A DNA stretch of 64,000 nucleotides from Peptoniphilus vaginalis (GCF_900176605.1 NZ_FXLP01000005.1:186001-250000); one strand, 5' to 3'; shown: positions 18,901 to 28,052, numbered from the stretch's first letter. The notes: generated from the sequence alone by a model not told the origin. Numbers and translations: made by a program.

Positions 18901-19512
18901 ATCGGATTCGGTGGAGTTGACCACGTTCTAGCATCTGGTGAAAACATCAACATCCTTGTTCTTGATACTGAAGTTTATTCAAACACTGGTGGTCAAGCAT
19001 CTAAGTCAACTCCAACAGCAGCAATTGCACAATTCGCAGCAGCTGGTAAGTTAACTAAGAAGAAAGATCTTGGTCTAATGGCAACAACTTATGGTTATGT
19101 ATATGTAGCTCAAATTGCTCTTGGTGCTGACAAGAACCAAGCTTACAAGGCAATTAAAGAAGCTGAAGCTTACAATGGTCCATCATTAATCATTGCTTAC
19201 GCACCATGTATTAACCACGGTATTAGAGTAGGTATGGGCTTCTCAATTGAAGAAGAAAAGAAAGCTGTTGAAACAGGTTACTGGCACCTATACAGATTCA
19301 ACCCTGAACTTAAAGAAGAAGGAAAGAATCCATTCATCTTAGACTCTAAAGAACCAACTAAACCATTCAGAGACTTCCTTGATGGAGAAGTAAGATATAC
19401 ATCTCTTAAGAAGTTATTCCCTGAAAGAGCAGAAAAACTTTACGAAGTTGCTGAAGAAAATGCTAAGGAAAGATACGAAGGTTATCTTGCATTAGCAGAA
19501 GGTGAAGAATAA
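15976..19512 (+). CDS. nifJ: Pyruvate:ferredoxin (flavodoxin) oxidoreductase
   Basis: Central enzyme of anaerobic metabolism: pyruvate + CoA to acetyl-CoA + CO2, with reduced ferredoxin. The single 1178-residue chain has the fused domain order of homodimeric PFOR. The ferredoxin-like insert has two 4Fe-4S motifs (CIQCNQCSLVCP from Cys690, CTGCGNCAQVCP from Cys746). Proximal-cluster cysteines are Cys814, Cys817, Cys842 and Cys1078, and the TPP site spans about 968-1005 (GGDGWAYDIGFGG, then VYSNTGGQ). Codon use is more GC-rich and uniform than in neighbours, typical of very high expression. It is monocistronic, with its own strong promoter and terminator. Confidence 0.98.
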   Translation: MSKTFKTMDGNEAAAHVAYAFSDVACIYPITPSSPMAEHIDAWASHGRKNIFGQEVLVKELQSEGGAAGAVHGSLQAGSLTSTYTASQGLLLMLPNMYKIAGELLPGVFHVAARALASHALSIFGDHQDVMAARAAGLAMLASGSVQEAMDLAGVAHLAAIKGSLPFIHFFDGFRTSHEVQKIEVLNYDDLAKLVDKEAVKAFKQRALNPNGPEIRGTAQNPDIYFQEIEASNHYYTDIIDITEGYMKDISKLTGREYNLFNYYGAKDATDIIVAMGSVTETIEEVVDYLNAKGQKTGLIKVHLYRPFSIKHLMAAIPETVERIAVLDRTKEKGAVGQPLYLDIRDAFYESDKKPLIVGGIYGLGSKDTNPTDILTVYENLKADQPKNDFTIGIVDDVTHKSLEIKENITTEPEGTIRCKFWGFGSDGTVGANKSAIKIIGDNTDMYAQGYFDYDSKKSGGVTMSHLRFGHNRITSTYLLTETDFISCSKQSYVYSYDLLRGLKKGGKFLLNTIWNDEELDEHLPGYMKKYIAENEIEFYTINATKIAAEVGLGGRTNMVMQAAFFNLSQVLPLDEAVKLLKQAIVKDYGAKGDDIVNMNYAAVDQGIGALHKVEVKDSWRDADTTKNFKINGAPEFINNILIPMNRQEGNDLPVSTFINMVDGTFPSGTSRYEKRGIAVNVPHWKSENCIQCNQCSLVCPHAVIRPFLADEKEKANAPESFETVKARGKGLENYEYRMQVSPLDCTGCGNCAQVCPAKEKALVMSPFENELDVQAANWEYAFENIKSKQENIEPNNFKNSQFQTPYLEFSGACAGCGETPYVKLVTQLFGDRMSIANATGCSSIWGGSAPSMPYCTDDCGNGPSWANSLFEDNAEYGYGMAVSQTQTRNRIKNLMEDFIELNLDAEANEAFKTWIEGMDDYKTSKAASASVVKVLDKKFGNDKADEIIDDLKGLERFLIKKSQWIIGGDGWAYDIGFGGVDHVLASGENINILVLDTEVYSNTGGQASKSTPTAAIAQFAAAGKLTKKKDLGLMATTYGYVYVAQIALGADKNQAYKAIKEAEAYNGPSLIIAYAPCINHGIRVGMGFSIEEEKKAVETGYWHLYRFNPELKEEGKNPFILDSKEPTKPFRDFLDGEVRYTSLKKLFPERAEKLYEVAEENAKERYEGYLALAEGEE

Positions 19513-19550
19513 TTTTTGTCAAATAATACAATTTCTAAATAAATAAATTT

Positions 19551-19583
19551 AACTCGCTTGAGGAAACTTGAGCGAGTTTTTTT
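19551..19583 (+). terminator. Intrinsic terminator of the PFOR gene
   Basis: An 8-bp perfect stem AACTCGCT/AGCGAGTT (19551-19558 with 19571-19578) followed by seven T residues. Confidence 0.92.
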
Positions 19584-20075
19584 ATTGACTTTTATATTTT
19601 CTATGACTTCATTTTTCTTATTGCAGCTTGATGGTATTTAAATAATTGTTTTTTGGAATTGATTAGTTATAAATTTATGTGAAGTAATAAGCAATTTGTT
19701 TATGAAACTTATCAAGTTAATATTTTCTTATTAATTAGTAAAACTTGAAACTCTTGTAGATTAATGCTGAACTATGAAATTTTAATAAGTGATGAATTTT
19801 TATAAAGTCGTGAATGTTTAATAAGTTGTAAAAAATCCTACTTAATGATTTTTTATTAGCTTGTAGAAAATAAAATTTTAACTTTGATGGCTTACGTTTA
19901 TTTGGATTTTAAGGAAGTTAATTTAATTTAAGAGGGACTTGAATAGAAATGAATTTCTTTTTAGGAAATTAAAATTAGCATCATTAGAAAAAAAGTAATA
20001 TTCATCATACAGCTAAATTATAATTTTGCTTGTTTCGATAGAAGTTAAGAAATCTTATTAAATAATGGCAAAAGA
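19584..20075. other. Long AT-rich spacer with degenerate repeats
   Basis: No coding potential or RNA gene recognised. It holds three adjacent degenerate units of 17-18 bases (19780-19796, 19797-19814, 19815-19832) sharing TTTAATAAGT..TGAA-like sequence, and a related segment with CTTGTAGAAAATAAAATTTT (19860-19879). Related words occur in the spacers at 28.1-28.3 kb and 59.8 kb. Confidence 0.5.
19780..19832. repeat. Three tandem degenerate ~18-bp units
   Basis: Units of 17, 18 and 18 bases align as TTTTAATAAGT-GATGAA, TTTTTATAAAGTCGTGAA and TGTTTAATAAGTTGTAAA. Seen directly; the function is unknown, and AT-richness makes chance similarity a real alternative. Confidence 0.4.
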
Positions 20076-20102
20076 TTGATTTTTTTAGTCATTTAATATA
20101 AT
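20076..20102 (+). promoter_or_regulatory. Possible promoter of the plsX operon
   Basis: TATAAT at 20097-20102 is perfect; the best -35 (TTGATT, 20076-20081) is only 15 bases upstream, so the -35 is uncertain. Confidence 0.4.
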
Positions 20103-20127
20103 ATTAAGTTTATTAATGGAGGTCGAA

Positions 20128-21111
20128 ATGAAATTAATATTTGATATAAATGGTGGCGACAACAAGCTTGAAATCCTTAAGGGAGCTATTGATGCTTCCA
20201 ACGAATTCAATAATGAAGTCATCCTTGTGGGAAGAGAAGACTTTATAAAAGAAAATCTTCAAGGTTTAGATTATAATAAAGATAAAGTTGAAATAGTGGA
20301 TGCAAGTGAAAATATAGAAAATAATGAAGAACCTGTTTTTGCTTTAAGAAAAAAGAAAGATTCTTCTATTGTAAAGGCCTTGACCCTATTAAAAGAAAAG
20401 AAGGCTGATGCATTTATTTCTGCAGGAAGTACTGGCGCTTTATTAGGCGGTGGAATCTTTATTGTAGGTAGGATACAGGGAATAAAAAGAGGAGTTCTTC
20501 CAACTCTAATCCCAGGTCTTAAGTCAAATACACTTGTTATAGATTCAGGTGCCAATATGGACACAAGCCCAGAACTCTTAGAAGAATTCGCAATTTTAGG
20601 CGATGTCTTTTTACGAGAATACTATAAGATAGAAAATCCAAAAATTGGACTTTTAAATGTGGGTGCAGAAGAAGGCAAGGGCAATACTCTTTATAAAGGT
20701 GCCTACCAAAAATTAAAAGAATCTGATTTAAACTTTGTAGGTAATGTGGAAGCTAGAGATATTATGGACAATGATGTAGACCTACTAGTTTGTGATGGAT
20801 TTGATGGAAATGTTCTTCTTAAATCTATTGAAGGTCTTGTAGATTTTACAACAAAAAGTATATTTCACGGGATTGCAACTTCAGACCTAGATGACAAAAG
20901 TAAAAAGGCTTTTACTGAATTTTTGATGAAGAAGCTTAAAAATCTAGATGCTAAAGAAGTTGGGGGTACAATTCTATTGGGAATTGATGGAAATATTATT
21001 AAGGCCCATGGAAATTCTGATGCTAGAGCTATAAAAAATGCTGCTAAGTACGCCATAGATATAGCAGAATCTAATATTGTAGAAAAAATAAAAGATAAGG
21101 TGGAAAAATAA
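20128..21111 (+). CDS. plsX: Phosphate acyltransferase PlsX
   Basis: PlsX converts acyl-ACP to acyl-phosphate, the donor used by PlsY to start phospholipid synthesis; it is a peripheral membrane enzyme. The 327 residues start MKLIFDINGGDN (family consensus MKIAVDAMGGD) and contain FISAGSTGALLGGGIF, VIDSGANMD and VCDGFDGNVLLKS. I place the start at ATG 20128 because GGAGG (20118-20122) sits six bases upstream; the in-frame ATG at 20116 overlaps that site. The stop overlaps the acpP start by one base. First gene of the plsX-acpP-rnc-radical SAM-smc-ftsY operon. Confidence 0.95.
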   Translation: MKLIFDINGGDNKLEILKGAIDASNEFNNEVILVGREDFIKENLQGLDYNKDKVEIVDASENIENNEEPVFALRKKKDSSIVKALTLLKEKKADAFISAGSTGALLGGGIFIVGRIQGIKRGVLPTLIPGLKSNTLVIDSGANMDTSPELLEEFAILGDVFLREYYKIENPKIGLLNVGAEEGKGNTLYKGAYQKLKESDLNFVGNVEARDIMDNDVDLLVCDGFDGNVLLKSIEGLVDFTTKSIFHGIATSDLDDKSKKAFTEFLMKKLKNLDAKEVGGTILLGIDGNIIKAHGNSDARAIKNAAKYAIDIAESNIVEKIKDKVEK

Positions 21112-21338
21112 TGAAGGATAGAATTTTACAAATTATTGCTGAACAATTTAACATTGATCAAGATGATCTTACAGAAGATATGAACTTTCAAGATGACTTA
21201 AATGCTGATTCTATTGAACTTGTAGAACTTGTAATGACTATAGAAGAAGAATTTGAGACAGAAGTTTCTGAAGAAGATCTTGAAAAGTTAAAGACTATTG
21301 GCGATGTAATAGAATATGTAGAAGATTTGGAACAATAA
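21111..21338 (+). CDS. acpP: Acyl carrier protein
   Basis: A 75-residue acidic carrier for growing fatty acids. The 4'-phosphopantetheine serine is Ser34 in NADSIELVELVMTIEE; most ACPs have DSL at this place, here it is DSI. Length, acidity and the C-terminal helix pattern are normal. The start overlaps the plsX stop (TAATG), and rnc begins four bases after its stop. The plsX-acpP-rnc order couples phospholipid synthesis to fatty acid supply and is widespread in Firmicutes. Confidence 0.96.
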   Translation: MKDRILQIIAEQFNIDQDDLTEDMNFQDDLNADSIELVELVMTIEEEFETEVSEEDLEKLKTIGDVIEYVEDLEQ

Positions 21339-21342
21339 TTAC

Positions 21343-22038
21343 ATGATCTTTTCCAACTTAAAAAATCTTGAAAAAAAATTAAATTATAATTTTAAGGATA
21401 AAGGTCTTTTAGAAACCGCCCTAACTCATTCATCTTTTGTAAATGAAAACAAAATGAAACAATATGAAAGCAATGAAAGACTTGAATTTCTTGGGGATGC
21501 TGTTCTCGGTCTAGTTATTGGAGAGTATTTTTATAAAAGCTTTCCAAGAGACCTAGAAGGGTCTTTAACTAAGATGAGGGCAGAGTCTGTTAATGAGAAG
21601 GTCTTATTTTTCATTTCCAAGGGTCTGGAACTGGGAGACTTTATAAGATTTGGCAAAGGGGAAAAGAAAAATGGCGGCAACAAGAGGGAGTCAACCTCTG
21701 CTGATGCTTTGGAGGCTCTAATTGGGGCTATTTTCCTGGATTCAAACTTTAATAATGCAAAGAAAATAGTCTTGAATTTATTTGATGAATTCTTAAAAGA
21801 AGATGGATATAAGCTCTTTAATATTGACTTCAAAACTATGCTGCAAGAAGAGGTCCAAAGGTCTGGTCAAAAAGCTGAGTATAAACTGGTAAAAGAAGAG
21901 GGACCTGATAATGACAAAACTTTCTTTACAGAATTATACTTAGATGAAGTTTTGGCTGGTAGAGGATCTGGCAAGACTAAGAAGGAATCTCAACAGGAAG
22001 CTGCAAGGGAAGCTCTAGAAAGGAAAAGGAATGTCTAA
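21343..22038 (+). CDS. rnc: Ribonuclease III
   Basis: Double-strand-specific endoribonuclease that processes rRNA precursors and structured RNAs. The 231 residues have the catalytic signature NERLEFLGDAVL, the second metal-binding segment SADALEALIGAIFLD, and a C-terminal double-stranded RNA binding domain (TMLQEEVQRSGQKAEYK to KKESQQEAAREAL). ATG 21343 has only a weak ribosome site, so translation may depend on coupling to acpP four bases upstream. The end overlaps the next gene by eight bases. Confidence 0.96.
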   Translation: MIFSNLKNLEKKLNYNFKDKGLLETALTHSSFVNENKMKQYESNERLEFLGDAVLGLVIGEYFYKSFPRDLEGSLTKMRAESVNEKVLFFISKGLELGDFIRFGKGEKKNGGNKRESTSADALEALIGAIFLDSNFNNAKKIVLNLFDEFLKEDGYKLFNIDFKTMLQEEVQRSGQKAEYKLVKEEGPDNDKTFFTELYLDEVLAGRGSGKTKKESQQEAAREALERKRNV

Positions 22039-23080
22039 GAGAAATATTATACCTATTTTCATTCCTCACTACGGTTGCCCCAATGATTGCGTTTTTTGTA
22101 ACCAGAGAAAAATTACAGGTATGTCTACAGATATTTCAAATAGTGATGTTGAAGATACTATTTTGGAATATCTTTCTTATTTTAAGAGGAAGGATAATGT
22201 TGAAGTTGCATTTTATGGTGGAAGCTTTACTGCTATCCCACTTGAAGAACAAGTTGGATTTTTAAAGGTGGCTCATTCATATAAGGAAAAAGACCTAGTT
22301 AAGTATATAAGACTTTCAACAAGACCAGATGCCATAGATGATGAAATTTTAGAAAACTTAAAAAAGTATGGAGTAGATATAATTGAACTTGGGGTTCAAA
22401 GTCTTGATCCTAAAGTTTTAAAGTTATCCAACAGGGGACACGATGCATCTTGTGTATATGAAGCTGCCAATCTAATCAAGTCTTATGGATTTAAGTTAGG
22501 TCTCCAACAAATGGTGGGATTACCAGGAGATACTTTAGAAAAATCTCTTTATACTGCAGGGGAATTCGTAAAATTAAAGCCCTATTGCGTTAGGATATAT
22601 CCAACACTTGTTATAAAAGAGACAGCCCTTTGTAAAAATCTTGAAAAGGGATCATACAAGTCCCTTGAATTAGGAGATTCAATAAAATATGTGGCTGATA
22701 TTCTAAATATTTATTATAAAAATAATATTAATGTAATAAGGGTTGGTCTTCAGCCAACAGATAATATAAACTATGGTGTAGATATTGTGGCAGGTGCCTT
22801 TCATCCAGCTTATAGGCAATTGGTAGAATCTTTTTATTTTAAAAATGCACTTATAAATTATTTTATGGATTCGAATAATCTTGCTGATGAAATTACACTA
22901 CTTGCCCAAGGGAAAAATATTTCTAACATTAGCGGACAAGGGTCAGAGAACAAGAAGGAAATTATAAAAAAAATTGGAATAAAAAAAATAAATCTTAGGC
23001 AAAAAAATTTATCTGATTTTGAAGTGGAAATTTTGTCAAAGAAAGACGAAGTTATTGATGTGAGAAACTACTACAGGTGA
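22031..23080 (+). CDS. Elp3-like radical SAM protein
   Basis: A 349-residue radical SAM enzyme of the group usually found between rnc and smc in Clostridia. The cluster motif is CPNDCVFC (Cys16, Cys20, Cys23), followed by the glycine-rich VAFYGGSFTA and the later RLSTRPDAID and LGVQSLDPKVL segments typical of Elp3-type proteins. The GNAT acetyltransferase domain of true Elp3 is missing. RNA modification is a reasonable guess from family membership, but the substrate is unknown. It overlaps rnc by eight bases and precedes smc by four, so all are cotranscribed. Confidence 0.85.
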   Translation: MSKRNIIPIFIPHYGCPNDCVFCNQRKITGMSTDISNSDVEDTILEYLSYFKRKDNVEVAFYGGSFTAIPLEEQVGFLKVAHSYKEKDLVKYIRLSTRPDAIDDEILENLKKYGVDIIELGVQSLDPKVLKLSNRGHDASCVYEAANLIKSYGFKLGLQQMVGLPGDTLEKSLYTAGEFVKLKPYCVRIYPTLVIKETALCKNLEKGSYKSLELGDSIKYVADILNIYYKNNINVIRVGLQPTDNINYGVDIVAGAFHPAYRQLVESFYFKNALINYFMDSNNLADEITLLAQGKNISNISGQGSENKKEIIKKIGIKKINLRQKNLSDFEVEILSKKDEVIDVRNYYR

Positions 23081-23084
23081 GCAA

Positions 23085-26000
23085 ATGTTTTTAAAATCCG
23101 TTACTATGCAGGGCTTTAAGTCCTTTGCAAATAGAACAAAAATTGAATTAGATGAAACCACTACGGCAATTGTCGGACCCAATGGAAGTGGAAAAAGTAA
23201 TATTACAGATGCAATAACCTGGGTATTGGGGGAATCTTCTGCCAAAAACCTTCGTGGAAGTAAGATGGAGGATGTAATTTTTTCTGGAACTGACTCCAAA
23301 AAGCCCCTAGGCATGGCTGAGGTAACTATTGTATTTGACAACTCAGATAAGTCCCTTAATGTGGATTATAGCGAAGTTTCTGTAACTAGGAGAATGTATA
23401 GGTCCCTTGAAAGTGAATTCTTAATTAACAACAAGAAGTGCAGGCTTAAAGACATTAAAGAACTCTTTATGGATACAGGAATTGGTAAGGACGGCTACTC
23501 TGTTATAGGTCAAGGAAAGATTGAGTCTGTCCTTAGTTCTAAACCTGAAGACAGGAGAAATATCTTTGAAGAGGCTGCAGGAATTTCAAAGTACAAGTAT
23601 AAGAAAATTCAATCTAAGAATAAACTTTTAAAGACAGAGGAGAACCTCATTAGGATTGAAGATATTCTTTCAGAAATAGAAGTTCAGGAACAAAACTTAA
23701 AAACTCAAGCAGAAAAAGCTGAGTCCTATTTAAAAGATTATGAAGAACTGAAGATTTACGACATAAACTTTTCTTGCAAGGATATGAAAAAACGTGAAGA
23801 GGACTTACTCGACAAGGTCAAGGAACTTGAAGTTTTAAAGTCCGATTCTGATCAAATCATAAATAATAGGGAAGATTTATCCAAAAATCTGGAAGAAATT
23901 CAAGAAAAGCTTGAAGGTCTTAAGGAAGAAAACGAGACTTCTAGTGAAAAATTAAGTAGTTACAAAGAAGACTTTGATAAGTTAAATTTAGAAATAAACC
24001 TAGATGAGGAAAAAATAAATTCTCTAAAAAGGGATATTGAAAGAATTGGCTTTGAAAATGAAAGCATAGATAAAGAATTACTAAAGTCAAGAGAATTAAT
24101 AGGTGAAATTGAAAAAGATAGGGAAGTATTAAATTCTTCCAAAGAAGAAATTCTTGAAAAACTAAATATAAAAGAAGACTTAATAAAAAAATTAGAAGCC
24201 GACTTTAAGAACCTAGAAGATCTTGGCAACTTAAATTTTGAAAATAAAAATAAGCTAAAAAATGAAATAGAAAATATAAAATTCAAGAGCGAAACCCTTG
24301 AAGATATAATAGAAGAAAAAAACAACAGGAAGTCTAATCTTGATAAGTCCATAGAAAATCTAAGAGAAAATCAAACTGAATTTGAAAAAATCATTGATAG
24401 GGATACTTTAGAATTAAAAAATTTAAAGGAAAAACTAGAAAGTGATGACCAAGACTTTGAAAAAACCAAAAAAGATCTTTTGAGACTTGATGATGAAAAT
24501 AAAAAGCTTGAATCTGATTTAATAGAAAGAAAAAATGAAGGAAATGAAATCCTTGCAAGGTTAAAGATTCTTGAAAATATGGAATCCAACTACGAAGGCT
24601 ACAACAGGACTGTCAAATCCTTTATGAATTTTTCTTCAAAAAACAATATTTTCAAGGATTCACTTTATGGTCCTGTTGCAGAAAAATTTTATGTGGAAAA
24701 AGATTTCGAAAGAGCAATTTCTGTTGCTCTTGGGTCCATGTCCCAAAACATAATTGTATCCTCTACTAAGGATACCTCAGAGATGTTAAAAATCTTGGAA
24801 AAAAATAAGATGGGAAGGGCGACTTTTCTTCCACTAGACAGAGTTTCTGGAAGTAGAGTGAGTATTAACTCCAAAGAAGAAGGTATGGTTGGCATAGCTT
24901 GTGACTTAATAAAGTTTGATGAAGTATTTAAGGGAATTTTTTATAATTTGCTTGGAAGAGTTATAATAGCTGACAATTTTAAAAATGCCTCAAGGATTTC
25001 AAAAAAACATAAGCTTAAGGTTGTAACTCTAAAGGGTGAGGTCTTTAATCCATCGGGAGCCATAACAGGTGGGTCACTTAACAACTACAATAGTTCTTTT
25101 ATCTTGCGTAAAAATGAAATTACTGATTTTCAAAATAAGTTTAAGGGAGTTCAAAGTCAACTTAAAAAACTTGAAGCAGAAAAGAAGGAAGTTGAAGAAA
25201 AAATTTCAGGCCTCAATGATTTTGCAGGCACCTATATGGAAAAGAGAAATTCTATAAGCCTCAAGATTAATGAAATTGAGTCAAATATTTACAAAAATAA
25301 AAATGACAATGAGCTTAACTCCCAGTACTTAAACAAGTATCTAAGAGAAAGAGATGAGCTTGAAGAAAATATTAAAGCAGACTTAAATAGTTTAGAGGAC
25401 AACAAGCTTCAAATTGAAAGCAAGAATAAGTTACTTGAAGAGCTCTTAGAAGAAGTTGATAGTGGAGATAGGCTAGAAGAACTTTCAAAAGAAATTGAAG
25501 GATTAAAGAATGAAAAAATAGAAATTCAACTACTTGAAAGGGAAAATAGAGAAAAAATCCTCTACAAGTCCAGGGAAATTGAAAGAATAAAGTCTGAAAT
25601 TTCTGCGATTGATGAAAAACTTGATAATAATAAGAAAATATTAGAAGAGTCTCAAGCTAATATTGAAGCAAAGACTAAATCTAATGAAGAAAATAAAAAA
25701 TCTCTTGAAGAAATTAGGGAATTTATAGACAACTTAAATCTCAAATTAGAGGAAGTTAAGAAGGACTTAGATGAGAAAAATAAAGCTTACTTAGACAAGA
25801 GAGAGGAGCTTTCAAACCTTAAGGAGAAATTCCTAATAATAAGTTCTGAAATAGAAAAAACTGAACTAAAAATTGAAATGAATAGAAATAAAATTTCTAG
25901 TGAAGTGGATAGGTTAAAGGAAGACTACGACATCCTAGATTATCATGACTTTATTGACGAAAATCTAAAGGACTTAAAAGAGGGAACTCTTAGAAGATTA

Positions 26001-26606
26001 AAGAAAAAAGTTCGCGATTATGGAGAAGTAAATATTTCTTCTATTGAAGAGTACAAACTTGTAAAAGAGAGATGCGATTTTTACACTTCACAAAGGGATG
26101 ACTTGATTAATTCTAAGGAAGAAATAAAATCTATTCTAAACAAGCTCGACCATGAAATGAAAAAATTATTTAACGAAGCTATGGAAGAAATTTCTGGGAA
26201 CTTTACTGAGATTTTCAAAATTTTATTTAATGGCGGTCGAGCAGAGATAAGTATAGAGGGAGATGTCTTAGAATCGGGAATTGAGATCAAGGCTTCGCCT
26301 CCAGGTAAGAGATTACAATCTCTTTCATTATTATCTGGTGGGGAAAGGTCCCTGACTGCAGTAGCTCTCTTGTTCGCTCTATTAAAGTATAGACCAGCAT
26401 CTTTTTGTATCCTAGATGAAATTGATGCGGCCCTTGACGATGCAAATATCAAGAGATATGCTGATTACCTTTTAACTCTTAAAGGAATTCAGTTTATAAT
26501 CATAACACACAGGAAGCTAACAATGGAGATTGCAAAGACTATGTATGGTGTTACAATGGAAGAGAAGGGAATTAGTAAATTGTTCTCTGTAAAATTAAAG
26601 GATTAG
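23085..26606 (+). CDS. smc: Chromosome segregation protein SMC
   Basis: ATPase of the bacterial condensin (SMC-ScpAB), which organises and segregates the chromosome. The 1173 residues follow the family plan: Walker A GPNGSGKSNITDAI near residue 32, a coiled coil to about 480, a hinge domain near 510-650 (LYGPVAEKFYVEKDFERAI to NPSGAITGGS), a second coiled coil, then signature LSGGERSLTAVALLFAL and Walker B CILDEIDAALDD. ATG 23085 sits after GGTGAG. It is downstream of the radical SAM gene and directly upstream of ftsY, the classic order. Confidence 0.98.
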   Translation: MFLKSVTMQGFKSFANRTKIELDETTTAIVGPNGSGKSNITDAITWVLGESSAKNLRGSKMEDVIFSGTDSKKPLGMAEVTIVFDNSDKSLNVDYSEVSVTRRMYRSLESEFLINNKKCRLKDIKELFMDTGIGKDGYSVIGQGKIESVLSSKPEDRRNIFEEAAGISKYKYKKIQSKNKLLKTEENLIRIEDILSEIEVQEQNLKTQAEKAESYLKDYEELKIYDINFSCKDMKKREEDLLDKVKELEVLKSDSDQIINNREDLSKNLEEIQEKLEGLKEENETSSEKLSSYKEDFDKLNLEINLDEEKINSLKRDIERIGFENESIDKELLKSRELIGEIEKDREVLNSSKEEILEKLNIKEDLIKKLEADFKNLEDLGNLNFENKNKLKNEIENIKFKSETLEDIIEEKNNRKSNLDKSIENLRENQTEFEKIIDRDTLELKNLKEKLESDDQDFEKTKKDLLRLDDENKKLESDLIERKNEGNEILARLKILENMESNYEGYNRTVKSFMNFSSKNNIFKDSLYGPVAEKFYVEKDFERAISVALGSMSQNIIVSSTKDTSEMLKILEKNKMGRATFLPLDRVSGSRVSINSKEEGMVGIACDLIKFDEVFKGIFYNLLGRVIIADNFKNASRISKKHKLKVVTLKGEVFNPSGAITGGSLNNYNSSFILRKNEITDFQNKFKGVQSQLKKLEAEKKEVEEKISGLNDFAGTYMEKRNSISLKINEIESNIYKNKNDNELNSQYLNKYLRERDELEENIKADLNSLEDNKLQIESKNKLLEELLEEVDSGDRLEELSKEIEGLKNEKIEIQLLERENREKILYKSREIERIKSEISAIDEKLDNNKKILEESQANIEAKTKSNEENKKSLEEIREFIDNLNLKLEEVKKDLDEKNKAYLDKREELSNLKEKFLIISSEIEKTELKIEMNRNKISSEVDRLKEDYDILDYHDFIDENLKDLKEGTLRRLKKKVRDYGEVNISSIEEYKLVKERCDFYTSQRDDLINSKEEIKSILNKLDHEMKKLFNEAMEEISGNFTEIFKILFNGGRAEISIEGDVLESGIEIKASPPGKRLQSLSLLSGGERSLTAVALLFALLKYRPASFCILDEIDAALDDANIKRYADYLLTLKGIQFIIITHRKLTMEIAKTMYGVTMEEKGISKLFSVKLKD

Positions 26607-26615
26607 GAGATAGAT

Positions 26616-28010
26616 ATGTTTAATTGGTTTAAGGATAAATTTAAGAAAAAAGATGACAAAGAAATTAAGGAAGACTTAATTGAAGAGAAGCTTTCTGAAG
26701 AAGTTGCACCCAAGGAAGATGCTGATGAAGAAATTATTTTAACTAATGAGGAGATTAGGGAAGAAGAAGCTCAGGAGTTAGAAGAAATAGAAGAAAAGTT
26801 AGAAGAAGCTTCAGAGGAAGGCAAACTTTCTGATGAAGATGTTGACAATTCAGTAAAAATAGAAGACACAAAGGAAGCTTCTATAGACAAGGAAGTTGTT
26901 GAAGAAGCTTTAGATAAAAAGGAAGAAATCCAAGCAGAAGAAGTTCAAGAAGAAAGAGAAGAAATTAAGGAAGAGCTTGAAGAAGGTTCAGAGGAAAGAA
27001 ATCTTTCTGAAGTAGAAGAAGAAACTAAAGAAGAAACTAAGGAAGCTAATGATAATGAAGAAGTAGAAGAAGTAGAAGAGATAGTAGAAGAGCCAAAAAA
27101 AGTTTCTCTCTTCCAAAGACTAAAGGCAGGTCTAGACAAGACTAGAAAAGAAGTTGGAATTAAAATCAACACTGTCTTAGGTGCCTATGTCAAAATTGAT
27201 GACGAAATGCTTGAAGATCTAGAAGATATTTTAATATCAGCAGATATTGGAATGGAAACCACAATGAAGCTAATTGACAACTTGCGTGAAACAATAATCA
27301 GGGAAAAGATTAATGATCCACAAGAGGTTAAGCCACTTTTAATGGCAGAAGCAAAAAAACTTATGAATCCAGAGTTAAACACTCCAATTAAGACAGATCC
27401 ACCAGTGATTATTTTAGTAGTTGGAGTAAATGGAGTTGGTAAGACAACAACTATTGGTAAGCTTTCTTCAAGATTTAAAAGAGATGGCAAGTCAGTTCTT
27501 GTTTGTGCAGCAGATACCTTCAGGGCAGCAGCTATTGATCAGTTAAAAGAATGGGGCAATAGGGCCCACGTTGATATAATTAGTCACGCTGAAGGGTCAG
27601 ATCCTGCGGCGGTTGTTTTCGATGCAATTGAAGCAGCAAAGGCTAGAAAAACTGACGTCCTTATAGTTGACACAGCAGGAAGACTTCACAACAAGTCTAA
27701 TCTAATGAAGGAACTTGAAAAAATTAATAGGATTATTTCTAACAAGTTCCCAGAAGCAAATCGAGAAAACTTATTGGTACTTGACTCAACAACAGGTCAA
27801 AATGCAATTAACCAAGCTAAGACCTTTAGAGAAGCAACTGACATAACAGGAATTGCACTAACAAAGCTTGACGGAACAGCCAAGGGTGGCGTTGTTGTTG
27901 CCCTTCAATCAGAACTTGGAATCCCTATTAAGCTTATAGGAGTTGGGGAAGGAATTGATGACCTTCAAGACTTTAACATTGATAGCTTCTTAGAAACAAT
28001 TTTTGGTTAA
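26616..28010 (+). CDS. ftsY: Signal recognition particle receptor FtsY
   Basis: SRP receptor GTPase that docks ribosome-nascent chain-Ffh complexes at the membrane. The 464 residues start with a long, very acidic, Glu/Lys-rich A domain (to about residue 155), longer than in Bacillus. The four-helix N domain and the G domain follow, with GVNGVGKTTT (270-279), VDTAGRLHNK, and TKLDGTAKGG. ATG 26616 follows AGGAGATAG. It is the last gene of the operon and ends just before the terminator at 28028. The acidic, repetitive N-terminus probably mediates membrane association. Confidence 0.97.
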   Translation: MFNWFKDKFKKKDDKEIKEDLIEEKLSEEVAPKEDADEEIILTNEEIREEEAQELEEIEEKLEEASEEGKLSDEDVDNSVKIEDTKEASIDKEVVEEALDKKEEIQAEEVQEEREEIKEELEEGSEERNLSEVEEETKEETKEANDNEEVEEVEEIVEEPKKVSLFQRLKAGLDKTRKEVGIKINTVLGAYVKIDDEMLEDLEDILISADIGMETTMKLIDNLRETIIREKINDPQEVKPLLMAEAKKLMNPELNTPIKTDPPVIILVVGVNGVGKTTTIGKLSSRFKRDGKSVLVCAADTFRAAAIDQLKEWGNRAHVDIISHAEGSDPAAVVFDAIEAAKARKTDVLIVDTAGRLHNKSNLMKELEKINRIISNKFPEANRENLLVLDSTTGQNAINQAKTFREATDITGIALTKLDGTAKGGVVVALQSELGIPIKLIGVGEGIDDLQDFNIDSFLETIFG

Positions 28011-28027
28011 AATTTATAAAATTATTT

Positions 28028-28052
28028 AGTAGGTCTTAGGACCTACTTTTTT
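28028..28052 (+). terminator. Intrinsic terminator after ftsY
   Basis: An 8-bp perfect stem AGTAGGTC/GACCTACT, loop TTAG, then six T residues. Confidence 0.93.

Noticed and set aside
19584-20115. CRISPR array in the 0.6 kb spacer
   Set aside because: The repeats are short, degenerate and adjacent, with no unique spacers of constant length and no cas genes nearby.
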